Position numbers and translations under genes: made by a program. From NCBI RefSeq assembly GCF_027532185.1, contig NZ_JAPZSV010000009.1:62001-126000 (forward strand): 64,000 nucleotides of DNA. Reading direction: 5' to 3'. The stretch comes from Hylemonella sp. (GTDB lineage: Bacteria > Pseudomonadota > Gammaproteobacteria > Burkholderiales > Burkholderiaceae_C). This document shows, piece after piece, positions 26,693 through 35,312 of this stretch; within the stretch, counting starts at the first letter, position 1, and each line of letters opens with the position of its first letter. The notes below the pieces were generated by a model. That model was not told the origin of the DNA. It did not search any database and saw nothing but the letters and a program-made list of their open reading frames with translations.

Positions 26693-27673
26693 ATGTACAA
26701 GCACGTATTGCGCCGCACCCTGCTGGCCTTGTCCGCAATCTCGGTCCTCGGCCTGGGTCTGGGCGCGCAGGCGCAGGACTGGCCGGCGCGCCAGCCGATC
26801 AAGCTCGTGGCGGTGTTCCCGCCCGGCGGCTCGGTGGACCAGGTGTCGCGCCTGCTCGCGCCCTATCTGCAGCAGGAACTGGGGCAGAACGTGATCGTCG
26901 AGAACAAGGGCGGGGCCTCGGGCTCCATCGGCGCGGCCCAGGTGGCGGCGGCCGCACCCGACGGCTACACCTTTGCCGTGGTCTTCGACACCCACGGTGT
27001 GAACCCCGCGCTCATGCCCAACCTGCCCTTCGACTCGCGCAAGGACCTGAGCACGGTCATCGTGGTGGGGACCTCGCCCATGGTGCTGGCCACCCCCGCC
27101 GGTTCGGAGTTCAAGACCTTTGCCGACGTGCTGGCTGCGGCCAAGGCGAGCAAGGGCGCCAGCTACGGCACCATCGGCTCGGGCAGCCTGGGCCATCTGG
27201 CCATGGCGCTGCTGGGCAAGAACAACAACCTCAACTTCGTGCACGTGCCCTACAAGGGCGGTGGCCCGCTGATGAACGACGCCGTGGCTGGCCATGTGCC
27301 GCTGGCCATCGGGTCGGTCTTCGTGGTCAAGCCGCATGTGGACAGCAAACGCCTGCGTCCGCTGGCGGTCACGACCAGCCAGCGCGCGCGCCAGCTGCCC
27401 GAGGTGCCGACCATCGCCGAGAGCGGCTTTGCCGGCTTCGAGGCGCCGGCCTGGTGGGCGGTGCTGGCCCCGGCCAAGACGCCACCGGCCATCGTGCAGC
27501 GCATGAACGAGGCCATCAACAAGATCATGAAGAACCCCGAGGTGGCCCAGCGCCTCGCGGGGCAGGGCATCGATGTGCTCGGCGGCACGCCGCAGGCCGG
27601 CCAGGCTTTTGTCGAGCGCCAGATGGATATCTGGGCCAAGGTCGTCAAGGACAACGACATCAAGCCGGACTAA
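26693..27673 (+). CDS. Bug-family (TctC) periplasmic solute receptor
   Basis: A 326-residue secreted binding protein. The signal peptide covers about residues 1-29 and is cleaved at AQA-QDWP. The hallmark W-P-RQPIKLVAVFPPGGSVDQVSRLLAPYLQQELGQ, the VENKGGASGSIGA loop and HVPYKGGGPLMNDAVAGHV are characteristic of the Bug receptors, which bind carboxylates or amino acids. It normally works with TctA/TctB; no such genes are nearby, so it is an orphan receptor as is common in Burkholderiales. AAAGGAGA precedes the ATG. Confidence 0.92.
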   Translation: MYKHVLRRTLLALSAISVLGLGLGAQAQDWPARQPIKLVAVFPPGGSVDQVSRLLAPYLQQELGQNVIVENKGGASGSIGAAQVAAAAPDGYTFAVVFDTHGVNPALMPNLPFDSRKDLSTVIVVGTSPMVLATPAGSEFKTFADVLAAAKASKGASYGTIGSGSLGHLAMALLGKNNNLNFVHVPYKGGGPLMNDAVAGHVPLAIGSVFVVKPHVDSKRLRPLAVTTSQRARQLPEVPTIAESGFAGFEAPAWWAVLAPAKTPPAIVQRMNEAINKIMKNPEVAQRLAGQGIDVLGGTPQAGQAFVERQMDIWAKVVKDNDIKPD

Positions 27674-27775
27674 GCTCCCCCCAGGCTGCGCGCACTTCGT
27701 TCGCTACGCCACCCGCTCGGGGGCAACGCCAGCGGCCCGGCGAAGCCGGTGCCGCGGCGTTCCCGAAGGGATTTG
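27673..27775 (+). repeat. Dispersed GC-rich intergenic repeat, copy 2
   Basis: Begins CCCCCCAGGCTGCGCGCACT, then CTTCGTTCGCTACGCCACCC, and later CCAGCGGCCCGGCGAAGCC. It aligns over about 70 nt with the reverse complement of the copy at 38270-38343. No gene is seen between 27674 and 27793. Confidence 0.65.
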
Positions 27776-27793
27776 CTCCGGCGACGCAAGTGC

Positions 27794-28339
27794 TCAATCT
27801 TCCGGAGTGATTTGCAGCGCCACGAGAAAGCGCGCCACCATGTTGTAGGTGGCGATGGCGCTCGTGAGTTCGACCAGGCCGGTCTCGTCGAAATGCCGGC
27901 GCAGGGCGTCGAAGACCTCGTCGCTGACCTTCACGTCCAGCGTCATCTGCGCGGCGTAGCGGATCACCAGACGGTCCAGTTCGTCCAGCACAGCCGCGTC
28001 AGGCACGCCGCGCGGATCCCGGCGCACCAAGGCCTGCAGCGCGTCGAGCTGGGCCTGGCTGCCGCCGGCGGACAGGAAATCGGGGGCATGGTGGTGGTAC
28101 TCGTAGTGCGCGCCTGTGAGCAAGGCCACGGTGCAAATGCCGAGCTCGCGCAGCCTGCGGCTGGTCGGCAGCTCGGTGCGCACGGCGCGCAGATAGGTGT
28201 TCCAGCCGCGCGCCAGCGGTTCGCTCCAGAGCAGGGCCTTGTCGAGGTTGATCAGGGTGCCGCCGCGGCGCGCCTTGATGGCGTCGACGAGTTCGGCGGG
28301 CTGGGGTTTGCGTTCAGGCGTCCAGTCGGGCAGTCGCAT
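27794..28339 (-). CDS. Carboxymuconolactone decarboxylase (AhpD-like) family protein
   Basis: A 181-residue all-helical protein. The segment LRELGICTVALLTGAHYEYHHHAPDFLSAGGS matches the CMD core, where His and Glu/Tyr residues line the active site. It lacks the CxxC pair of AhpD peroxidases, having a single cysteine there, so it is probably not an AhpD-type reductase. Homologues include gamma-carboxymuconolactone decarboxylase and many of unknown function. The ATG at 28339 opens MRLPDWTPER. Divergent from dapF, with a shared region of about 80 nt. Confidence 0.8.
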   Translation of the reverse strand: MRLPDWTPERKPQPAELVDAIKARRGGTLINLDKALLWSEPLARGWNTYLRAVRTELPTSRRLRELGICTVALLTGAHYEYHHHAPDFLSAGGSQAQLDALQALVRRDPRGVPDAAVLDELDRLVIRYAAQMTLDVKVSDEVFDALRRHFDETGLVELTSAIATYNMVARFLVALQITPED

Positions 28340-28407
28340 CGTTGTTTTCCCGTGAGGCGGTGGATGAAATGGCGTGGGTGGGCTCCAGCATACGCGGGGA
28401 TTGGGCG

Positions 28408-28413
28408 GATAAT
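28408..28413 (+). promoter_or_regulatory. dapF: GATAAT -10 implying near-leaderless dapF transcript
   Basis: GATAAT ends 8 nt before the dapF ATG, with no ribosome-binding site in between. Confidence 0.45.
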
Positions 28414-28421
28414 TTGCGGCC

Positions 28422-29294
28422 ATGCGTATCCGCTTCACCAAGATGCAGGGCGCGGGCAATGATTTCGTCGTGCTCGACGAGACCCGCGGCCCCAGCGTGC
28501 CCGGGGGCCTGACCCCGGCCCAGTACCGCTGGCTGGCCGACCGCCATTTCGGCGTCGGCGCCGACCAGATCCTCAGTGTGCGCCCGGCCCCGGCGCCCGG
28601 CATCGATTTCGAATATGTCATCCACAACGCCGACGGCAGCGAGGTCGAACAGTGCGGCAATGGCGCGCGCTGCTTCGCCCGCTATGTGCACGACGCTGGC
28701 CTCACGGGCAAGGACCGCATCCGCGTCCAGACCCTGGGGGGCGTGATCGAGCCGCGTCTCAATGCCGACGGCCGTGTCACGGTCGATATGGGTGCGCCCA
28801 TCTTCCCGCTGGAGCGCGTGCCGTTCGACGGCAGCGGCCTGCAGGCCCTAGCCGATGGCGCCTGGCAGACCTGGCCCGTTCCGGTGGATGGCGTTGCCGT
28901 GCCCCTGGCCGTGCTCTCCATGGGCAACCCGCACGCGGTGCAGCTGGTGCCCGATGTGGAGACTGCGCCGGTGCGCACGCAGGGTCCGCTGATCGAGACC
29001 CACGCGCGTTTCCCGCGCCGCGTGAATGCCGGCTACCTGCAGATCGTCGACCGCGCGCAGGTGAAGCTGCGCGTCTGGGAGCGCGGCGCCGGCGAGACCC
29101 TGGCCTGCGGCTCCGGGGCCTGCGCCGCCGTGGTGGCCGGCATCCGCCTGGGTCGGCTCGACACGCGTGTGGACGTGCAGACCCGCGGCGGCGTGCTGAC
29201 CATCGAGTGGAGCGGGGAGGGGCAGCCCGTGCTCATGACGGGCCCCGCCACCACCGTGTTCCAGGGCGAAGTCGACGTGCCCGATCTGAAATGA
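28422..29294 (+). CDS. dapF: Diaminopimelate epimerase
   Basis: A 290-residue epimerase, typical length. The two catalytic cysteines lie in [10 protein letters not shown] and [11 protein letters not shown]. It converts LL- to meso-diaminopimelate for lysine and peptidoglycan synthesis, matching the DNPR-type MurE in this window. The start [17 protein letters not shown] is conserved. It heads a dapF-DUF484-xerC operon like the enterobacterial dapF-yigA-xerC order. Its stop overlaps the start of a five-codon ORF that leads into the next gene. Confidence 0.96.
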   Translation: MRIRFTKMQGAGNDFVVLDETRGPSVPGGLTPAQYRWLADRHFGVGADQILSVRPAPAPGIDFEYVIHNADGSEVEQCGNGARCFARYVHDAGLTGKDRIRVQTLGGVIEPRLNADGRVTVDMGAPIFPLERVPFDGSGLQALADGAWQTWPVPVDGVAVPLAVLSMGNPHAVQLVPDVETAPVRTQGPLIETHARFPRRVNAGYLQIVDRAQVKLRVWERGAGETLACGSGACAAVVAGIRLGRLDTRVDVQTRGGVLTIEWSGEGQPVLMTGPATTVFQGEVDVPDLK

Positions 29295-29308
29295 AACCCC
29301 AGCCATGA
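29291..29308 (+). CDS. Five-codon bridge ORF between dapF and DUF484 gene
   Basis: ATG at 29291 overlaps the dapF stop (ATGA). The ORF reads MKPQP, and its TGA overlaps the next ATG at 29305 (ATGA again). It may hold reinitiating ribosomes across the 10-nt spacer. The evidence is only the geometry. Confidence 0.3.
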
Positions 29309-29967
29309 CCGAACAAGACATCGCCAACTACCTGCGCGGCAACCCCGCCTTCTTCGAGCGCCAGGCCGACCTGCTGGCCGAGATCTGCCTGATCAGCCCG
29401 CACAGCCGGCGCACCGTGAGCCTGCAGGAGCGTCAGGCCGAGCTGCTGCGCGAGAAGATCCGCATGCTCGAAGGTCGGCTCATGGAGATGATCCGCCACG
29501 GCGGCGACAACCTGGCTCTGTCGGACAAGATGCTGCGCTGGGCACGCGATCTCTTCCTCGTGGAAGAGGCCGACCGCATCCCCGAGGCCATCGTCGACAC
29601 CATCCAGCTGCAGTTCGCCGTGCCCCAGGTGGCGATCCGCCTCTGGGATGTGGATGCCGCTTTCGCGGGTGAGCTCTGGGCCGAAGACGTGAGCGAGGAC
29701 GCGCGCCTGCTGGCCAGTTCCCTGCGCGAGCCTTTCTGTGGCGTCAACTCGGGCTTCGAGGCCACGCAATGGCTGCCGCATCCGGCCCAGGCGGTCTCGC
29801 TGGCTCTGCTGCCCCTGCGTCCGCTGGAGGCTGGCAGCAGCGGCCCGGCCTTCGGCATGCTGGTGTTGGCTTCGCCCGATGCGCAGCGTTACACCAGCAC
29901 CATGGGCACGGATTTCCTCGCGCGCATCGCCGAGGTGGCGAGTGCGGCCCTGACCCGTCTGAGGTAG
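29305..29967 (+). CDS. DUF484 family protein
   Basis: A 220-residue protein with the DUF484 layout: N-terminal QDIANYLRGNPAFFERQADLLAEICL, then a coiled-coil helix (QERQAELLREKIRMLEGRLMEMI) and a GAF-like C-terminal domain. DUF484 proteins sit between dapF and xerC in many proteobacteria; their function is not established. Soluble and cytoplasmic. It is followed 2 nt later by xerC. Confidence 0.85.
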   Translation: MTEQDIANYLRGNPAFFERQADLLAEICLISPHSRRTVSLQERQAELLREKIRMLEGRLMEMIRHGGDNLALSDKMLRWARDLFLVEEADRIPEAIVDTIQLQFAVPQVAIRLWDVDAAFAGELWAEDVSEDARLLASSLREPFCGVNSGFEATQWLPHPAQAVSLALLPLRPLEAGSSGPAFGMLVLASPDAQRYTSTMGTDFLARIAEVASAALTRLR

Positions 29968-29969
29968 GC

Positions 29970-30926
29970 ATGACCGCGCCTGCGCATCCGCATGGTGACG
30001 ATCAGTCTCTGGTCGAGCGCTATCTGGAGCATGTGCGGGTCGAGAAACGGCTGGCCCAGCGCACGGTGACGCTTTATGCGCTGGACCTGGCCAAGCTGCA
30101 TCAGTTTGCGCAGCAGGCCGGTGTGTCGCTGCCGCAGGTGCAGAACGTCCATGTGCGACGCTGGATCGCCCAGATGCATGGGGGCGGCCGCAGCGGCCGC
30201 GGCATCGCCCTCATCCTCTCGGGCTGGCGCGGTTTCTACGCCTGGCTGGGCCGCGAGGGGCGCGTGGCCAGCAATCCCGTGCAGGACGTGCGCGCCCCCA
30301 AGGTCGCCAAGCCCCTGCCCAAGGCCCTGAGCGTGGACGACGCGGTGCAACTCGCGGCCCATCGCGACGAGGACGACGATCCCTGGCTGCAGGCACGCGA
30401 CGCCGCCATGACCGAGCTGCTCTACAGCAGCGGCCTGCGTGTGAGCGAGCTCACGGGGCTGGATGTGCAGGCGAGTTCAGCGGCCCGGGGCTGGATCGAC
30501 CTGCAGGCCGGCGAGGCCCATGTGCTGGGCAAGGGCAGCAAGCGCCGCAGCGTGCCCGTGGGCAAGGCGGCCATGGCGGCCTTGCAGGCCTGGCTCGCCG
30601 TGCGCGCACAGGCTGGCGTACCCGCCGATCAGCCTGCGCTTTTCATCGGCCGCCATGGCACGCGGCTCACCTCCCAGTCCATCTGGCAGCGCCTCAAGCG
30701 CCGCAGCCTGCAGGCCGGCCTGGCCACGCCCGTGCATCCGCACATGCTGCGACATTCCTTTGCCAGCCATGTGCTGCAGTCCAGCAGCGATCTGCGCGCG
30801 GTGCAGGAGCTGCTGGGCCACGCCAACATCAGCACCACCCAGGTCTACACGCGACTCGATTTCCAGCACCTGGCCCAGGCCTACGACGCGGCGCATCCGC
30901 GCGCGCGCGCCAAGGGCGGCAATTAG
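29970..30926 (+). CDS. xerC: Site-specific tyrosine recombinase XerC
   Basis: A 318-residue tyrosine recombinase. An N-terminal core-binding domain (LVERYLEHVRVEKRLAQRTVTLYALDL) is followed by the catalytic domain with Arg in SSGLRVSEL, Lys in GKGSKRR, His-x-x-Arg in HMLRHSFASH, His in LLGHANISTTQ and the nucleophile in VYTRLD. With XerD it resolves chromosome dimers at dif. The position after dapF and DUF484 supports XerC rather than XerD. The ATG at 29970 follows GAGGTAGGC. It converges with the chemoreceptor gene 3 nt away. Confidence 0.93.
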   Translation: MTAPAHPHGDDQSLVERYLEHVRVEKRLAQRTVTLYALDLAKLHQFAQQAGVSLPQVQNVHVRRWIAQMHGGGRSGRGIALILSGWRGFYAWLGREGRVASNPVQDVRAPKVAKPLPKALSVDDAVQLAAHRDEDDDPWLQARDAAMTELLYSSGLRVSELTGLDVQASSAARGWIDLQAGEAHVLGKGSKRRSVPVGKAAMAALQAWLAVRAQAGVPADQPALFIGRHGTRLTSQSIWQRLKRRSLQAGLATPVHPHMLRHSFASHVLQSSSDLRAVQELLGHANISTTQVYTRLDFQHLAQAYDAAHPRARAKGGN

Positions 30927-30929
30927 GCC

Positions 30930-32660
30930 CTAGAAGGACTCCCACTCGCCGTCGTCGGCGCCAGCCGATTTGGCGGGCGCTTTCGCGGGGGCCAGTGCGG
31001 CGGGCGCCGAGAGGCGCTGGGTGGCGGCAGGCGCTGGTTTGGGGGCGGGCGCGCGAACGGTCGGCGTCGGTGGGGCCTTGGGCGCTGCTGCCGTCGGCGC
31101 GGCCCGAGCCGTATCGCCCCCCAGCCTGAACACGGCCACGGTCTGCACCAGCTCCTGCGCCTGGCTCTTGAGGCTGCTGGCCGCGGCGGCCATCTCTTCC
31201 ACCAGGGCCGCGTTCTGCTGCGTGGTCTGGTCCATGCTCGTGATGGCCTCGCCGACCTGGGCCACACCCTGGCTCTGCTCGCTGCTGGCCGCGCTGATCT
31301 CGCCCATGATGTCGGTCACGCGCTTGATGCTGGCCACCACCTCGTTCATGGTGCTGCCCGCCTGGTCCACCAGAGCGGTGCCGCGGCCCACCCGCTCCAC
31401 GCTGTCGGTGATCAGGGTCTTGATCTCCTTGGCGGCCTCGGCGCTGCGCCCGGCCAGGCTGCGCACCTCGCTGGCCACGACGGCGAAGCCGCGGCCCTGT
31501 TCACCCGCGCGAGCCGCCTCGACCGCGGCGTTGAGCGCGAGGATATTGGTCTGGAAGGCGATCCCGTCGATCACGCTGATGATGTCGTGGATCTTGCGTG
31601 CGCTGTCGTTGATGCCCTTCATGGTGTCGACCACCTGGGCCACGACTTCGCCACCCTGCACGGCCACCGTGCTCGCGCTCTGTGCGAGTTGGTTGGCCTG
31701 GCGCGCGTTGTCGGCGTTCTGCTTCACGGTGGAGGAAAGTTCTTCCATCGAGGCCGCGGTCTGCTGCAGCGCGCTGGCCTGGCTTTCGGTGCGGGCCGAG
31801 AGGTCGTTGTTGCCGGTGGCGATCTCGGCGCTGGCGTTGGAGACGGCGTCGCTGCCCTGGCGCACCTGGTTGACCAGGCGGGTCAGTGCGTCCTGCATGT
31901 CGCGCACCGCGTGCAGCAGCTGGCCGATCTCGTCGCCCGTGTTGGGCGTGATGCGCGCGCTCAGGTCACCCTGGGCCACCTTGCGCGTGAGCTGGGCGGC
32001 ATAGGAGATACCGCCAGCGATGGTGCGGTTGAGGGTGCGCGCGATCAGCAGGCCCAGCACGATGGTGATGACCAGAGCGCCGAGGTTGCCGTAGAACACA
32101 CGGTTCTGGATGGTGGCGCTTTCCTCGCTGGCCGCCAGCCCGCCATCCTGCGCGATCTTGCCCAGTGCACGCAGCTGGGTGGTGAGACCGCTGAAGGTCT
32201 GCAGGGCCGGGCCCTTGAGTATGTCCAGCGCCTCCTCGTCACGGCGCTGGCGCGCCAGGCCCACGATCTCGGCCTGCTGCGCCTGGTACTGCTTCCAGCC
32301 GCTTTGCAGCGCGCTCAGGGCCTGCTGTTCGGGGCCGGAGGAGAAGACCTCGGCCAGGCTTTGCAGCTCCTTGTTGATGCTGCCACCCATGTCGTCCATC
32401 TGCTTTTCAAGCGCGCGACGCTCGTCTTCGCCGAAGGTCAGCACGTGCTGGAACTGGGCTGCGCGCAGCAGGCTGACCTGGGTGCCCAGGATGCCGGCGT
32501 GCCGCGTGCCAGGCAGCCAGCGGTCGGCAATCAGGCTGGCGTTGCTGTTGAGCGTGCTGGTGCCGTACACCGCGTACAAGGTCTGGGCCGCAGCCAGGCA
32601 CAGCACGACAATGAAGCCGCCCACGAGCTTGGTCCCGATCTTGACGTCCTTGAATCGCAT
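30930..32660 (-). CDS. Methyl-accepting chemotaxis protein
   Basis: A 576-residue chemoreceptor. Helix 1 is at about residues 11-32, a four-helix-bundle periplasmic domain spans about 33-190, helix 2 is near 195-215, then HAMP, then the long signalling coiled coil with the hairpin tip EIGQ/ARAGEQGRGFAVVASEVRSLAGRSAEAAKEIK. The C-terminal tail ends EWESF, a CheR-tethering pentapeptide of the NWETF type, so it is probably a high-abundance receptor with adaptation. The ATG at 32660 follows GAGGAGACC. Ligand unknown. A proline/alanine linker precedes the pentapeptide. Confidence 0.92.
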   Translation of the reverse strand: MRFKDVKIGTKLVGGFIVVLCLAAAQTLYAVYGTSTLNSNASLIADRWLPGTRHAGILGTQVSLLRAAQFQHVLTFGEDERRALEKQMDDMGGSINKELQSLAEVFSSGPEQQALSALQSGWKQYQAQQAEIVGLARQRRDEEALDILKGPALQTFSGLTTQLRALGKIAQDGGLAASEESATIQNRVFYGNLGALVITIVLGLLIARTLNRTIAGGISYAAQLTRKVAQGDLSARITPNTGDEIGQLLHAVRDMQDALTRLVNQVRQGSDAVSNASAEIATGNNDLSARTESQASALQQTAASMEELSSTVKQNADNARQANQLAQSASTVAVQGGEVVAQVVDTMKGINDSARKIHDIISVIDGIAFQTNILALNAAVEAARAGEQGRGFAVVASEVRSLAGRSAEAAKEIKTLITDSVERVGRGTALVDQAGSTMNEVVASIKRVTDIMGEISAASSEQSQGVAQVGEAITSMDQTTQQNAALVEEMAAAASSLKSQAQELVQTVAVFRLGGDTARAAPTAAAPKAPPTPTVRAPAPKPAPAATQRLSAPAALAPAKAPAKSAGADDGEWESF

Positions 32661-32737
32661 ACAGGTCTCCTCGGGCTTACGCCCCTGATGCAGGCACTCT
32701 ACCCAAATCGCTACAAAAGGAAACCCCGGAAAAGCCC

Positions 32738-32743
32738 GACAAT
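32738..32743 (+). promoter_or_regulatory. GACAAT -10 implying leaderless rlmI transcript
   Basis: The hexamer ends 7 nt before the ATG at 32751. No ribosome-binding site is visible. Confidence 0.4.
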
Positions 32744-32750
32744 CCCGTCC

Positions 32751-33935
32751 ATGAAGTTGATACGCATCAAGGAAGGCAAGGATCGCGCGCTGCTGCGCCG
32801 GCACCCGTGGGTGTTCGAGTCGGCCATTGCCAAGGGCGGCGCCGATGCCGGTGAGACGGTGCGCGTGGAGTCCGCGCAGGGCGAATTCCTGGCCTGGGCG
32901 GCCTACAGCCCGCAGTCCAAGATCCGCGCGCGCGCCTGGAGTTTTGATGAAAAACAGCGCATCGACGCGGCTTTCTTCGCGCATCGCATCGCGGCGGCCG
33001 TGCGGGCGCGGGCGCGTTTCGACATCCGCAGCAATGGTCTGCGCCTAGTGCATGGCGAGGCCGATGGCTTGCCCGGGCTCATCGTCGATCGCTACGGCGA
33101 CACCCTGGTGGCCCAGTTCCTGAGCGCGGGTGCAGAACGCTGGAAGAGCGTGCTGGTCGATGCCCTGCTGGCCGAGACCGGTCTGGGCCAGCTGTACGAG
33201 CGCTCCGACGCCAGCGCGCGCGGCCTCGAAGGACTGCCCGAAGTCACGGGCTGGTTGCGCGGCGAGGGGACCACGCAGCGCGTGCTGCAGGAACACGACT
33301 GGCAGCTCGGCCTGGACATCGCCCAGGGTCACAAGACGGGCTTCTACCTGGACCAGCGCGACAGCCGCAAGCGTTTTGCCGATTACACCGCGCGCCTGCA
33401 GTTCCAGCGCGTGCTCAACTGCTACTGCTACACCGGCGGTTTCACCGTGGCCGCGCTGGCCGGTGGCGCGGCCCATGTCACCTCGATCGATTCCTCCGGC
33501 CCGGCGCTGGAGCAGGCGCGTGCCAATGTGGCGCTCAACGGCCACGATCTGGCGCGCTGCGAGTTTCTCGACGCCGACGTCAATGCCAGCCTGCGCCGCT
33601 TTGCGCAGGAAGGGCGTACGTTTGACGCCATCGTGCTCGACCCGCCGAAGTTCGCGCCCACGGTGGCGCATGCTGAACGCGCGGCGCGGGCCTACAAGGA
33701 CATCAACCGCCTGGCCTTCAAGATCCTGGAGCCCGGGGGCGTGCTCTTCACCTATTCCTGTTCCGGTGGCATCAGTGCTGACCTGTTCCACAAGATCGTG
33801 GCCTCGGCCGGCGCCGACGCGGGCGTGGACGGCTACATCCACGAGCGCATGGGCGGCGCGCCCGACCACCCCATGACCATCGCCTTCCCCGAGGGCGAGT
33901 ACCTTAAGGGCCTGGTGGTCATGCGCAAGGCCTGA
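32751..33935 (+). CDS. rlmI: 23S rRNA cytosine methyltransferase, RlmI-like
   Basis: A 394-residue class I SAM-dependent methyltransferase. An N-terminal PUA-like domain (about 1-75) is followed by a middle EEHEE-type region and the methyltransferase core. SAM-binding is suggested by VLNCYCYTGGFTVAALAGGA, and the catalytic region by VLDPPKFAPT and the TYSCSGGI cysteine. RlmI makes m5C1962 in 23S rRNA. The very close length and motif order support RlmI over RlmK/L. Start chosen at MKLIRIKEGKDRALLRRHPWVF, family-typical. Confidence 0.9.
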   Translation: MKLIRIKEGKDRALLRRHPWVFESAIAKGGADAGETVRVESAQGEFLAWAAYSPQSKIRARAWSFDEKQRIDAAFFAHRIAAAVRARARFDIRSNGLRLVHGEADGLPGLIVDRYGDTLVAQFLSAGAERWKSVLVDALLAETGLGQLYERSDASARGLEGLPEVTGWLRGEGTTQRVLQEHDWQLGLDIAQGHKTGFYLDQRDSRKRFADYTARLQFQRVLNCYCYTGGFTVAALAGGAAHVTSIDSSGPALEQARANVALNGHDLARCEFLDADVNASLRRFAQEGRTFDAIVLDPPKFAPTVAHAERAARAYKDINRLAFKILEPGGVLFTYSCSGGISADLFHKIVASAGADAGVDGYIHERMGGAPDHPMTIAFPEGEYLKGLVVMRKA

Positions 33936-33950
33936 GGGTGGCACCGGCGG

Positions 33951-33996
33951 CCCGCCTCAGCGGGCTCTTGACAGAGCCGCTAAACTCCCTATCTAT
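33951..33996 (+). promoter_or_regulatory. Hairpin and sigma-70-like promoter before the CobW gene
   Basis: A 6-bp hairpin GCCCGC-CTCA-GCGGGC (about 33951-33966) is followed at once by a perfect -35 TTGACA (33968-33973). A -10 of the TATCTA type lies at 33990-33995 with 16-nt spacing. The -10 is poor. The hairpin may end the rlmI transcript. Confidence 0.45.
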
Positions 33997-34064
33997 CCCC
34001 CATCCCCGACGGCCGCCGACCTGCCTTGTGCAAGTTGGCGTCCACTCCTTTGCGAGAGTGCATC

Positions 34065-35132
34065 ATGGCTTTGATCCCCGCCACCATCCTCACCGGCTTC
34101 TTGGGCGCCGGCAAGACCACCCTGCTCAAGCGTGTGCTGCAGGAAGCGCACGGCCAGAAGATCGCCGTGATCGAGAACGAATTCGGTGAAGAGAACATCG
34201 ACAACGACATCCTCGTGTCGGACACGAAAGAGCAGATCATCCAGATGAGCAACGGCTGCATCTGCTGCACCATCCGCGAGGACCTGCGCACCACCCTGCA
34301 GGACCTGGCACAGAAGAAGCGCAAGGGCGAGCTGGACTTCGAGCGCGTGGTGATCGAAACCACGGGCCTGGCCGACCCCGGTCCGGTCACGCAGACCTTC
34401 TTCATGGACGACGAGATTGCCGAGAGCTTCCTGCTCGATTCCGTCATCACCCTGGTCGACGCCAAGCACGCGGCCCAGCAGCTCAACGACCGCCAGGAGG
34501 CGCGCCGCCAGGTGGGCTTTGCCGACCAGATCTTCCTCAGCAAGACCGACCTCGTGAGCGCCGAAGAGCTCGACGCGCTGCAGCACCGCCTCAAGCACAT
34601 GAACCCGCGCGCGCCGCAGAAGGCCGTGCATTTCGGCGAGGTGGCGATCAAGGAGGTCTTCGACCTGCGCGGCTTCAACCTCAACGCCAAGCTTGAGATC
34701 GACCCCGACTTCCTCAAGGACGAGGGCGCTGGGCACGACCACGATCACCATGGACACGACCATGACCATGAGCACGGTGAGCACTGCAACCATCCTTCGC
34801 ACCAGCATGGCCATGGCCACCACCATCACCATGACGACGATGTGAAAAGCTTCGTCTTCCGTTCCGAGCGTGCCTTCGATCCGCACAAGCTCGAGGACTT
34901 TCTCGGGGCCATCATCAATGTCTACGGCCCGCGTATGCTGCGCTACAAGGGCGTGCTGCACATGAAGGGCACGGACCGCAAGGTCATCTTCCAGGGCGTG
35001 CACCAGCTCATGGGCAGCGATCTGGGCCCCGAGTGGGCCGAGGGCGAGCAGCGCCTGAGCAAAATGGTCTTCATTGGTATCGATCTGCCCAAGGACATCC
35101 TGGTGCAGGGCCTCGAGCAAAGCCTCGTCTGA
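34065..35132 (+). CDS. CobW/COG0523-family metal chaperone GTPase
   Basis: A 355-residue G3E GTPase. Walker A is TGFLGAGKTTLL (about residues 9-20), the metal motif CxCC is GCICCTI, and a later NKxD-type segment is SKTDLVSA. Between the GTPase and the C-terminal domain is a very histidine-rich loop (about residues 220-265, with several HDHDH and GHGHHHHH clusters) that would hold zinc or another transition metal. Such proteins deliver metals, often zinc, to client enzymes under limitation. It is 180 nt upstream of dksA. Upstream lies the TTGACA promoter candidate. Confidence 0.9.
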   Translation: MALIPATILTGFLGAGKTTLLKRVLQEAHGQKIAVIENEFGEENIDNDILVSDTKEQIIQMSNGCICCTIREDLRTTLQDLAQKKRKGELDFERVVIETTGLADPGPVTQTFFMDDEIAESFLLDSVITLVDAKHAAQQLNDRQEARRQVGFADQIFLSKTDLVSAEELDALQHRLKHMNPRAPQKAVHFGEVAIKEVFDLRGFNLNAKLEIDPDFLKDEGAGHDHDHHGHDHDHEHGEHCNHPSHQHGHGHHHHHDDDVKSFVFRSERAFDPHKLEDFLGAIINVYGPRMLRYKGVLHMKGTDRKVIFQGVHQLMGSDLGPEWAEGEQRLSKMVFIGIDLPKDILVQGLEQSLV

Positions 35133-35312
35133 ACCGGGCCGCGGTGCATGCACAGGGCTGTCGTTGTTTCGCAACCCCTGTCCAGGCGGCGTGAACGGCA
35201 GTACACTCGCGCGCCATAAATTTCGGCTTCGTGTGCCGGGTGGCCCTGCATTGAGGGTATAACAGCAGGCCAGAAGAAATACGTGCAGGCCCCACCTGCC
35301 AGGAGACAAGAA

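Noticed and set aside
35235-35275. A possible Zur site (TATAAC half-site) before dksA
   Set aside because: Only one half resembles the GTTATxxTATAAC consensus; not enough to call.
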